From assembly GCA_018064605.1 (NCBI GenBank), contig JAGHUX010000020.1:1-39337 (forward strand): a stretch of DNA of 39,337 nt, in the 5' to 3' direction. The notes under the pieces were generated by a model. That model saw only the letters and a list, made by a program, of their open reading frames with translations. It was not told the origin of the DNA and made no database searches. A program made the position numbers and the translations under genes. Position 1 is the first letter of the stretch. The number at the start of each line of letters is the position of its first letter. This DNA is from Candidatus Limimorpha caballi (lineage in GTDB: Bacteria > Bacteroidota > Bacteroidia > Bacteroidales > F082). Of the stretch, positions 33,365 to 39,337 are shown piece after piece.

Positions 33365-33799
33365 TCATCCCTCCCGCCACTCCGCATAGCTGTCTCTTGT
33401 CTCCTGCAGCCTGACGCTATATAACTCAACGTTTTGCGGCAATCTGCCCTTTATTCTTTCAGCGAAATCCGCCAGCATGTTCTCCGTCGTAGGCTGATAA
33501 TTCACGCAAACGATTTTATCGAAATTCCTCTTCGCGCTCTCTACGAAATCTTCCGGCATGTTCGTCCCGATAATGAACGAATGGTCGAGACGCCCAACGA
33601 CTTCTTCATTAACAATCCGCTTAAGGTCGTGAAAATCAATCACCATCCCGGTTTTGGGATTTCCCGGTTCATCAACAGGCATCCCTTTCACAGTGACCTG
33701 AAGTTCATACGAATGGCCGTGGATGTTACGGCATTTGCCGTCGTAACCGGCCAAGGCGTGCGCCGCCTCGAAATGAAATATTTTCGTCAGATAGAACAT
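33365..33799 (-). CDS. queD: 6-carboxy-5,6,7,8-tetrahydropterin synthase (QueD)
   Basis: 144 residues. Zinc-binding His residues lie in FHFEAAHAL (~8-16) and CRNIHGHSYEL (~23-33, with the catalytic Cys). Later blocks are MVIDFHDLK (~52-60), LDHSFI (~72-77) and the catalytic Glu in PTTENML (~103-109). It converts dihydroneopterin triphosphate toward preQ0, the queuosine precursor. No queC, queE or other 7-deazaguanine gene is in the window. It lies between the exported endonuclease and the DUF1848 operon, all on the minus strand; its leader contains the recurrent TATAAACTTTTAACTTT tract. Confidence 0.93.
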   Translation of the reverse strand: MFYLTKIFHFEAAHALAGYDGKCRNIHGHSYELQVTVKGMPVDEPGNPKTGMVIDFHDLKRIVNEEVVGRLDHSFIIGTNMPEDFVESAKRNFDKIVCVNYQPTTENMLADFAERIKGRLPQNVELYSVRLQETRDSYAEWREG

Positions 33800-33835
33800 T
33801 TCAGTTTGAAAGTTGAAAGTTAAAAGTTTATAAAG

Positions 33836-34879
33836 TTATTTGGTGATAACGATTTTCCTCATTATCGATTTACCGTTTTCAGAGATGACATTCAGGAAAT
33901 AAATGCCGTCGTTAAAGCCGCTCACGTCAATTGATGATGTCTCATCCGAGGCATCGAATGTCAGAACCAATTGACCGACAGCGTTATACATATAAACCGC
34001 GTCAAGATTTTCTCCGCTGACGTTTATCGTCGATGTTGCCGGATTCGGCCACACGTTGACGCTCATCGTGACGTAGTCTTCACCGACGCTCCACGTCGCA
34101 TCCCAGATCATCTCGGCGTAATCCATGTTGTCGATGAACGGGTTACGGTTTCCCTGAATGTTGTAAGCCGCGTTGTTCCTGTCGATTTCCTTTTGGTCAA
34201 CGGGGTCGTCGCGATGCCAGCGCAGAAGCATGTCCATCGCCCAGTCTTTGATCACCGACTTGTTTGTCATGTCCGACGTTTTCCAGCTGCCGTCCTCCTG
34301 ATAATACCTGACACTCACATACATAAGCGTGCGTGCGATGTCACCTTTGTACTCGTCGATTGGCTCAAAGACAGTCCCGCTGAAGCCCGATGTCTTGCAA
34401 CTGCCTAATTTAGAGCCGTTTTCAGAGGTCCAGCTTGCGTTTTTCACCTCGCCGAAGGCGTAGTTGCTGCGTTTGCCGTTCACATAGCCGTCGGTCGGGA
34501 TGACGTGCAAAATATCCGTTTTGTGATAGCTGTCATCGTTGGTCCACGACTGCGCCCAGAGATGCTCGCGGTTGTAGCAGTCGCCCTCGCCGCTGTAGTT
34601 TCCGCAGTTCTCGCCGAAGTCGTACTGGTAAGGCGGGGTTCCGCCCGGCACGTCCGAATAAATGTCCCAGACCTTGCCGTTCGGCTTCTTGTCGGTCTGC
34701 CTGTATGCATTCAGCAACTCCTTGTAACTCACGTGATTATCATTCTTGATAATGTTGTGAAGTGCCGTTTTCAATGCGCTTCCCGTCTTGCCTTCAGCGG
34801 AATTATAATAGCCCGCAGGTTGTGCCTCAAGTGCGAAAACGCAAAACACCAACGATACAAAAAAATATATCTTTTTCAT
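33836..34879 (-). CDS. Secreted endonuclease I with T9SS C-terminal domain
   Basis: 347 residues: signal peptide (IYFFVSLVFCVFALEAQ), endonuclease I domain (~25-255) and T9SS sorting domain (~270-347, VNVWPNPATSTINVSG ... GIYFLNVISENGKSI). The nuclease motif YNREHLWAQSW (~103-113) matches the His-metal-finger of the EndA/NucM family, and NPFIDNMDYAEMIW closes it. It should cut nucleic acid outside the cell, for nutrient gain or biofilm matrix turnover. It starts 23 bp after the MntP-like gene stop. Confidence 0.93.
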   Translation of the reverse strand: MKKIYFFVSLVFCVFALEAQPAGYYNSAEGKTGSALKTALHNIIKNDNHVSYKELLNAYRQTDKKPNGKVWDIYSDVPGGTPPYQYDFGENCGNYSGEGDCYNREHLWAQSWTNDDSYHKTDILHVIPTDGYVNGKRSNYAFGEVKNASWTSENGSKLGSCKTSGFSGTVFEPIDEYKGDIARTLMYVSVRYYQEDGSWKTSDMTNKSVIKDWAMDMLLRWHRDDPVDQKEIDRNNAAYNIQGNRNPFIDNMDYAEMIWDATWSVGEDYVTMSVNVWPNPATSTINVSGENLDAVYMYNAVGQLVLTFDASDETSSIDVSGFNDGIYFLNVISENGKSIMRKIVITK

Positions 34880-34902
34880 TGCAAATGATTATTATTTTCA
34901 AT

Positions 34903-35448
34903 TTAAAATAAAGCCACGATTCCGACTGCCAAAATTGCCAAGGCAGCCAAAACATTTCCCAAACTGTTGATTAACAGCTTGATTTGAGAAAATTTCGTTC
35001 CGATTCCAATCAATCCCCAGATGATGCCACAGCCGAAGATGTAAACAGGTGTCATGTCTCCAAGCAAAGGCAGGAACGCCTCGTTCGACATCAGTCCGGC
35101 GATGAAAGGGTTGATTCCCAATGCGATGGCGAGAATCAGAAGATGTTTTTTCCTGTCGATTAAAAAAAGGTTCTTACCGCTTTTGATTTTCAGCGTGTCG
35201 GTGATTGTCCTGAAGGCAATCATGAAACACAAGACGAGCACCACGATTTTTGCGATGCTGTCGAATTTCGGCATGAATGTTCCGCCGAGCAATCCGCCGA
35301 GGAAATAAAAAAGAGCCTGTCCGAATGCCAAGGCGCACACGAACAAGAAGTTACGTCCCCACTTGTTTTTCGTTTCCACGTTGAAAGCCGTCGAAGCCGT
35401 CTCGACGCAGAAAGTGAGGGCGATGATGAACGTCAAGCTTAATGCCAT
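34903..35448 (-). CDS. MntP-like integral membrane protein without the conserved Asp residues
   Basis: 181 residues, about six membrane helices in two similar halves, with the MntP (DUF204) layout. In manganese exporter MntP each half carries an Asp in a D-A motif (MSMDAFA, TSLDAMA, from memory of the E. coli protein). Here the matching places read FCVETAS and GINPFIAG, so the ion-binding residues are changed. It may be a divergent transporter with another substrate or no manganese activity. It lies between tnaA and the exported endonuclease on the same strand. Confidence 0.65.
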   Translation of the reverse strand: MALSLTFIIALTFCVETASTAFNVETKNKWGRNFLFVCALAFGQALFYFLGGLLGGTFMPKFDSIAKIVVLVLCFMIAFRTITDTLKIKSGKNLFLIDRKKHLLILAIALGINPFIAGLMSNEAFLPLLGDMTPVYIFGCGIIWGLIGIGTKFSQIKLLINSLGNVLAALAILAVGIVALF

Positions 35449-35464
35449 ATTTTTGGGGTTAAGA

Positions 35465-35530
35465 GAGTAGAGAATAGAGTTAAGAGAAAACTTTACGGCT
35501 CTCTTAACTCTACTCTCTCATCTCTACTCT
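35465..35530 (-). terminator. Inverted-repeat region after tnaA
   Basis: A perfect 13-bp stem (35475-35487 with 35500-35512, core TAGAGTTAAGAGA) has a 12-base loop, inside a longer AGAG/CTCT-rich imperfect palindrome. It begins right after the tnaA stop. It could end tnaA transcription, but it lacks a clean T run, so the terminator label is tentative. Confidence 0.45.
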
Positions 35531-36907
35531 TTATTTGATTCTTTCTAGCTGCACTGTGAAGTGGCGCATGAGTTCGGCTTCCCAGGTGATGCGGACGCCG
35601 TGGTTGATGGTGTCGCGGCGTTCATAGACGTTCTTCAGGGCTGCCGCGATGACGTCCATGTGGTTGTTTGTATAGACGCGGCGCGGGATGCAGAGGCGCA
35701 CGAAGTCGAGGCCGCCGAAACGGTTCTCGCGTGTGACCGGGTCGCGGTCGGCGAGCATGTAGCCGATCTCGCAGGCGCGGATGCCGGCTTCGAGATAAAG
35801 CTCGCATGTCAGCGTCTGGGCCGGGAACTCTTCCTTGGGCACGTTGACCAGGATCTTGTCGGCATCGACGAAGATGGCGTGGCCGCCGGCAGGACGCTGG
35901 TAAGGGATGCCGTATTCATCGAGTTTGTCGGCGAGGTATTTCACCTGTTTGATACGTGTCTCGACCATGTCGAACTCGCAGTTTTCCTTCAGACCGACTG
36001 CCAGTGCGTCCATGTCACGGCCGTTCATGCCGCCGTATGTGAGGAAGCCCTCGAACGGGATGCAGAACAGCTTGGCACCTTCGTACCATTCTTTCTTGTT
36101 GGTGGCGATGAAACCGCCCATGTTGACGAGGCCGTCCTTCTTCGCGCTCATCGTCATGCTGTCGGCGTAGCTGAACATCTCCTTGGCGATCTCGGCGATG
36201 GTCTTGTCGGCATAGCCTTCTTCGCGTGTCTTGATGAAATAGGCGTTCTCGACGAAACGTGCGCTGTCCATGTTGACCGGCACGCCGTATTTGTGGCAGA
36301 GTTCGCAGGTCTCGCGGATGTTCTTCATGCTGACCGGCTGGCCGCCGACTGTGTTGTTGGTGACGGTGAGGACCATGAACGGCACGTTGCCTTTGTTCTC
36401 TTTCAGAACCTTCTCAAGGAGTTCGAGGCTGACGTTGCCCTTGAAAGGCAGTTCGAGCTGTGTGTCTTTCGCCTCCGGGATTGTGACGTCGATGGCGAAT
36501 GCCTTACGGCTCTCGATGTGACCTTTTGTTGTGTCGAAGTGGGCGTTGCCCGGGACGACCATGCCAGGTTTCACGAGGTAAGAGAACAGCACGTTCTCGG
36601 CTGCGCGGCCCTGGTGCGTCGGGATGACGTAGTTGAAGCCTGTGATTTCGGTGATTGTGTCTTTCATGTGATAGAAGCTGCGGGCGCCGCCGTAGCTCTC
36701 GTCGCCCATCATCATCGCCGACCACTGACGGTCGCTCATCGCGCCCGTGCCAGAGTCTGTCAGCAAGTCGATGTAAACGTGGTCAGACTTGAGCATGAAC
36801 ACGTTGTTGTGAGCTTCTTCCAACCATTTCGCACGTTCTTCGCGTGTGCTTTTCTTGATGGGTTCAACCATCTTGATCTTCCATGATTCTGCAAATGGTA
36901 ATTCCAT
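35531..36907 (-). CDS. tnaA: Tryptophanase
   Basis: 458 residues of the PLP-dependent tryptophanase/tyrosine phenol-lyase family, with SMTMSAKKDGLVNMGG around the cofactor Lys (~255). Three sites separate the two enzymes. HFDTTKGH keeps the Asp of tryptophanase (Thr in TPL), AGIRACEIG lacks the TPL Arg, and LMRHFTVQL keeps the tryptophanase His (Phe in TPL). It therefore splits tryptophan to indole, pyruvate and ammonia. The ~80-nt leader has no visible TnaC-like Trp peptide and is very AT-rich. A -7 box is at 36992-36999. Confidence 0.95.
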   Translation of the reverse strand: MELPFAESWKIKMVEPIKKSTREERAKWLEEAHNNVFMLKSDHVYIDLLTDSGTGAMSDRQWSAMMMGDESYGGARSFYHMKDTITEITGFNYVIPTHQGRAAENVLFSYLVKPGMVVPGNAHFDTTKGHIESRKAFAIDVTIPEAKDTQLELPFKGNVSLELLEKVLKENKGNVPFMVLTVTNNTVGGQPVSMKNIRETCELCHKYGVPVNMDSARFVENAYFIKTREEGYADKTIAEIAKEMFSYADSMTMSAKKDGLVNMGGFIATNKKEWYEGAKLFCIPFEGFLTYGGMNGRDMDALAVGLKENCEFDMVETRIKQVKYLADKLDEYGIPYQRPAGGHAIFVDADKILVNVPKEEFPAQTLTCELYLEAGIRACEIGYMLADRDPVTRENRFGGLDFVRLCIPRRVYTNNHMDVIAAALKNVYERRDTINHGVRITWEAELMRHFTVQLERIK

Positions 36908-36991
36908 GATACTATATTTTTAAGTTGTGTTTGATGTTGAATTTTTGAATTTTAAATTTTAAATTTAAAACTTATAAATTTAAAAAACGTG

Positions 36992-36999
36992 CAAAATTA
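36992..36999 (-). promoter_or_regulatory. -7 box (TAATTTTG) of tnaA
   Basis: It matches TAnnTTTG on the minus strand, 84 bases before the tnaA ATG. The leader between is AT-rich with repeated AAATTTAAA tracts and no evident leader peptide. Confidence 0.55.
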
Positions 37000-37027
37000 C
37001 GAAACATTTTTGAATAAAAAAACAAAA

Positions 37028-37663
37028 TCACGATTTAGTTTCCATTTGGAAATATTTGTCGAAATAAGCCCGCAGCCGCGTCTCATCTTTCGCCATTTCG
37101 CGCAATTCCTGAAGACGGGCGGCGTTTTTCGACTCCGGGATCCACAATTTGAGGTAGCCGCCTTCGAGATATTTCTCTTTCAGATGATTGCAGACACGTT
37201 GATAATGTTGCTCTTCGGTGTAATCAGGGAAATGTTTCAGACTGTATTGGACAGTTCGTTGTATGACAATGTCGGTGTCGATGATTCTGTCGGCTTCGGC
37301 CACGATTTTCCCGTAGATGGTGCGCGGCTCGTGGTCGGAGGAGGCGCGGTGGTCTTCGGCGGCGTCGCGCATTATTTGAAGCTGCCCGTCGGTGAACCAC
37401 CGCCTCAGGTTCTCATCCGCCATGATGATTTTCCCGGAGTCAATGTGATGATTGTCACGGCCGTTCACGAGGCCGGTGTCGTGATACGCGGCGACGGCAT
37501 AAACCATGTTGACGTCGGTTTCAGGATAGTTTCTCGCGATGTTAAGGCTTTCCGCAATGACCGTCGTGACGTGGTCGAGGCGGTGAGCCTTGTCGAAATT
37601 CTCATAGCGAGGCAGAATCTCCTTTTCGATATATGATTTTAACGAAGAATTTATTTGGTTCAT
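37028..37663 (-). CDS. HD-domain phosphohydrolase
   Basis: 211 residues. The HD metal site is seen as HRLDHV (~residues 27-32), then AYHDTG (~59-64) and EADRIIDTD (~123-131). HD hydrolases act on nucleotides or phosphate esters; the substrate is not evident. ATG 37663 is preferred over 37672 because the -7 box at 37683-37690 would place the transcript start at about 37675, too close to 37672. It has no operon partner. Confidence 0.85.
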   Translation of the reverse strand: MNQINSSLKSYIEKEILPRYENFDKAHRLDHVTTVIAESLNIARNYPETDVNMVYAVAAYHDTGLVNGRDNHHIDSGKIIMADENLRRWFTDGQLQIMRDAAEDHRASSDHEPRTIYGKIVAEADRIIDTDIVIQRTVQYSLKHFPDYTEEQHYQRVCNHLKEKYLEGGYLKLWIPESKNAARLQELREMAKDETRLRAYFDKYFQMETKS

Positions 37664-37682
37664 TTTTTTCAAAATTTGATTG

Positions 37683-37690
37683 CAAAAGTA
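37683..37690 (-). promoter_or_regulatory. -7 box (TACTTTTG) of the HD gene
   Basis: It matches TAnnTTTG on the minus strand and is divergent from the antitoxin promoter 80 bp away. Confidence 0.6.
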
Positions 37691-37763
37691 AAAATAAAAA
37701 CGCAGACAATATCAGTCAAATAAAATTTTCTCAGACGAACCATTAAAAATCAAATATTAATTG

Positions 37764-37771
37764 TACTTTTG
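37764..37771 (+). promoter_or_regulatory. -7 box (TACTTTTG) of the antitoxin gene
   Basis: It matches TAnnTTTG, 16 bases before the ATG at 37788. Confidence 0.6.
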
Positions 37772-37787
37772 CAAAAATTATTGGGAA

Positions 37788-37994
37788 ATGGCAATTGTAA
37801 CTTTGGAATATGACGGTAGAAATTCCGCAATTAAAAAACTCATCGAGGTAATCGTCTCCTTAGGGGCAAAAGACATGACCTCTGGTTACAGAAAAAAGGA
37901 ATGTGAATTGGACAAAGCCATTAGAGAAATCGAGTCGGGCAAAACAATAAAATGTGAAGATTACGATGATTATCTCAAAAAAATCAGGTCATGA
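37788..37994 (+). CDS. Antitoxin of a YafQ-type pair
   Basis: 68 residues: MAIVTLEYDGRNSAIKKLIE at the start, a charged helical middle and SGKTIKCEDYDDYLKKIRS at the end. This matches small Bacteroidota antitoxins that sit before YafQ/RelE toxins. It ends in ATGA overlap with the toxin start. The toxin is broken, so this antitoxin is orphaned or may still counter a related toxin elsewhere. An in-frame ATG at 37761 overlaps the -7 box and is rejected. Confidence 0.78.
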   Translation: MAIVTLEYDGRNSAIKKLIEVIVSLGAKDMTSGYRKKECELDKAIREIESGKTIKCEDYDDYLKKIRS

Positions 37995-38268
37995 AGTTTA
38001 AGATTGAGTTCTCAAATGCCTATAAAAATCGTACAAGCGTGCTGAAAAAAGAGGCCTTGACATGAACAAACTTGATGATGTAGTTTAAATCATCGCAAAC
38101 GGAGAAAATCTTCCTGAGATTTACAAAGACCATAGTTTAAACGGCAAATACAAAAATTGCAGAGAATGTCATATTCTTCCAGATTGGCTGCTGATTTATA
38201 GAAAGTTAGAAGACGTGTTGGTATTATACCTTATCGAAACAGGAACACATTCTGATTTATTTGAATAG
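37991..38268 (+). pseudogene. YafQ/RelE-family toxin, broken by a frameshift and a stop
   Basis: The gene opens MKFKIEFSNAYK at 37991. An A run of only five (38024-38028) then shifts the frame; one added A restores SYKRAEKRGLDMNKLDDVV. An in-frame TAA follows at 38086-38088, after which the frame continues as IIANGENLPEIYKDHSL, then CRECHILPDWLLIYRKLEDV and ends ETGTHSDLFE at 38268. The tail keeps the YafQ catalytic-region residues (CRECHI..DWLLIY and THSDLF). Two independent lesions make a sequencing error a less likely explanation. No functional toxin should be made. Confidence 0.88.
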
Positions 38269-38306
38269 AACTTGAAAAAATTTAATTTTTTTAAATTTAC
38301 TTATTT

Positions 38307-38927
38307 TTAAAACTCTTCCGGCAGCAGCAGCGAGTCGGGCGCATCCTGTTCAATCAGTGTCTTATTGTATCTCTTTCGGTTACGGAGCATTTTGCGTTTC
38401 AACCTTTCGTTTTTGTTAAAATGTTTGTAAATCAATGAGACAGGATTGATAATTGATGCCGGCGGCTGCTTGACGGGCTTCCTGTTCAAAATTCTCGGGT
38501 CAACGGTTTTTGTTACATGAGGTATGGCAAAAGGTTGTTTTATCGGCATTTTCGCTATGATTTCATTGATTGCCGCCCTGTCCAAATACGGGTAAACATC
38601 GACTTCATCAAGAACAACAACAGCTCTTTTCATTTTGATTATCAATTCTTTATCAGAGACACTATCACGATCAACAATGAAATCGCCGTTTTCAAAACCC
38701 ACGCAACTCACCCACAAAGTGTCGGTTTTCTTCAACATCATCGAGAAAATCCCGTCGGTGTCCGCGATTGCGCCGTAAAGCGATGTCTTGCTGATTATGT
38801 GAGCGTTGGGAACCGGTTGCAGACTGTCTTCAGAAACGACTCTGCCTTTCACCAAAGAAAAATCACCCTGCCCGCGCAAACAAATCGCACATGAAAACAA
38901 TATCGCAAAAAAGACAGTTCTTTTCAT
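38307..38927 (-). CDS. Exported protein with a carboxypeptidase-regulatory-like domain
   Basis: 206 residues. A signal peptide (TVFFAILFSCAICLRGQ) precedes KGRVVSEDSLQPVPNAHIIS..TSLYGAIADTDGIFSM (~28-65), the CarboxypepD_reg-like beta domain usual in Bacteroidota envelope proteins. The remainder (~100-206) is basic and rich in Lys/Arg/Asn without recognised motifs. It probably sits in the periplasm or at the outer membrane. ATG 38927 gives a clean signal peptide; 38966 would put 13 extra residues in front of it. Confidence 0.8.
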   Translation of the reverse strand: MKRTVFFAILFSCAICLRGQGDFSLVKGRVVSEDSLQPVPNAHIISKTSLYGAIADTDGIFSMMLKKTDTLWVSCVGFENGDFIVDRDSVSDKELIIKMKRAVVVLDEVDVYPYLDRAAINEIIAKMPIKQPFAIPHVTKTVDPRILNRKPVKQPPASIINPVSLIYKHFNKNERLKRKMLRNRKRYNKTLIEQDAPDSLLLPEEF

Positions 38928-39036
38928 TATTTTGCTCGTTAACAAGAACTTAACGAATGAAACCATCTTTTATTATCAAGAAAATATTTTCCGGAATGCA
39001 AATTTTTCAGTGAAGCATGGTGTCAGCTCATTACAA

Positions 39037-39066
39037 AAAACAGGATGACTGCCGTCATCCTGTTTT
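39037..39066 (-). terminator. Terminator after the tail-motif protein gene
   Basis: A perfect 13-bp inverted repeat (39037-39049 with 39054-39066, core CAGGATGAC/GTCATCCTG) has a 4-base loop and A/T runs at both ends. It lies 56 bases past the stop of the minus-strand gene at 39122. Confidence 0.75.
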
Positions 39067-39121
39067 GATTGTTAAGTGTGAGACGAAACCCGGCGTGACC
39101 GCCACGAGGTTTCCGTCTCTC

Positions 39122-39337
39122 TTATCTGTCCTCTCTCCTCCTCAACGCGGCGTATCCCGCGCCGAGGGCCGTGAGGACGAGCAGGCCGCCGCCCAGCGGG
39201 GCAGCATCCTGATTGCCATCGAGTCCGTGGTTGGGAAGAGTCGGAAGTTCCAAGTCATTTCTATCCCTGTTGTCGAAATCGCTCCAATCGTTGAATAAGA
39301 ATCCGTCGTTCTGCGCCGTCGCGCCAGTCGTGAGGAC
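39122..39337 (-). CDS. Small exported protein with glycine-rich hydrophobic tail (N-terminus beyond window)
   Basis: 71 residues are visible, entering in what looks like the end of a signal peptide (VLTTGATAQ), so little of the mature part is missing. The mature part has an Asp/Asn-rich middle (DWSDFDNRDRNDLELPTLPN) and ends in PLGGGLLVLTALGAGYAALRRR plus a few charged residues. This end is a hydrophobic segment with a basic stop, resembling the short C-terminal tails seen on many Bacteroidales secreted proteins. Function unknown. An imperfect hairpin (GACGAAACC with GGTTTCCGTC) follows the stop. Confidence 0.72.
   Translation of the reverse strand, partial: VLTTGATAQNDGFLFNDWSDFDNRDRNDLELPTLPNHGLDGNQDAAPLGGGLLVLTALGAGYAALRRREDR

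Noticed and set aside
32271..33799. QueD beside DUF1848 and a helicase as a Dpd (7-deazaguanine DNA modification) system
   Set aside because: No DpdA-like transglycosylase or other preQ0 genes are present, and queD is an ordinary core gene; adjacency alone is weak.
35561..36886. A 441-codon plus-strand open frame opposite tnaA
   Set aside because: It is the antisense shadow of a strongly coding gene; its composition (Val/Asp/His/Ala-rich, no motif) comes from codon bias, while tnaA is unmistakable.
35531..36907. Tyrosine phenol-lyase as the identity of the tnaA gene
   Set aside because: Several segments look TPL-like (SDRQWSAMMMGDE), but the three specificity positions (Asp, no Arg, His) are those of tryptophanase.

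Overview
The window reads as chromosomal DNA of a gut-type Bacteroidales bacterium (Bacteroidota). Gene starts lack Shine-Dalgarno sequences. At least fifteen -7 boxes match the Bacteroidota pattern TAnnTTTG. Two proteins carry type IX secretion (T9SS) C-terminal domains, and several genes are typical of the order: lipoprotein TPR/LuxR-like regulators, OmpA-like proteins and tryptophanase. Genus cannot be fixed from the sequence.

Layout. 1-4230: two TPR lipoprotein regulators flank a T9SS-exported GLUG-repeat protein. 4227-4710: a remnant resembling a MiaB/RimO C-terminus, tRNA-Leu(UAA) and two identical tRNA-Gly(GCC) genes. 4842-13956: housekeeping genes mutS, a TrmH-family methyltransferase, two paralogous outer-membrane barrel proteins (the second with an OmpA-like end), a deoxynucleoside kinase, folK and sppA. 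14058-21857: a lipid or polyene-type biosynthetic cluster with acyltransferase, ketosynthase, acyl carrier protein, retinol-saturase-like FAD enzyme, ketoreductase, two hotdog dehydratases, a small SMR/ArnE-like transporter and a second acyltransferase. It resembles an aryl-polyene assembly line without its aromatic starter enzymes. 21844-22301: a VapD toxin with a 58-aa partner. 22363-24276: ABC-F ATPase.

24328-33335 is visibly AT-richer and looks acquired. On the minus strand, in transcription order, it holds a DUF1848 (radical-SAM-like) protein, a 1709-aa fusion of methyltransferase-like, nuclease-like and RecQ-type helicase regions, and a tail-anchored coiled-coil protein, packed with almost no spacing. 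An AlbA_2/Schlafen-type ATP-binding regulator follows; it carries an in-gene 11-bp triple repeat, and its segment is bounded by a 20-bp direct repeat. The first three genes are the best candidate for an undescribed defence or DNA-repair system.

33365-39337: queD, a T9SS-exported endonuclease I, a MntP-like membrane protein lacking the usual Asp residues, tryptophanase (tnaA), an HD phosphohydrolase, an antitoxin gene followed by a doubly broken YafQ-type toxin, a carboxypeptidase-regulatory-like protein, and the end of a small exported protein with a glycine-rich hydrophobic tail.

No rRNA, CRISPR array, integrase or transposase was seen. GC and AT remarks are by eye.
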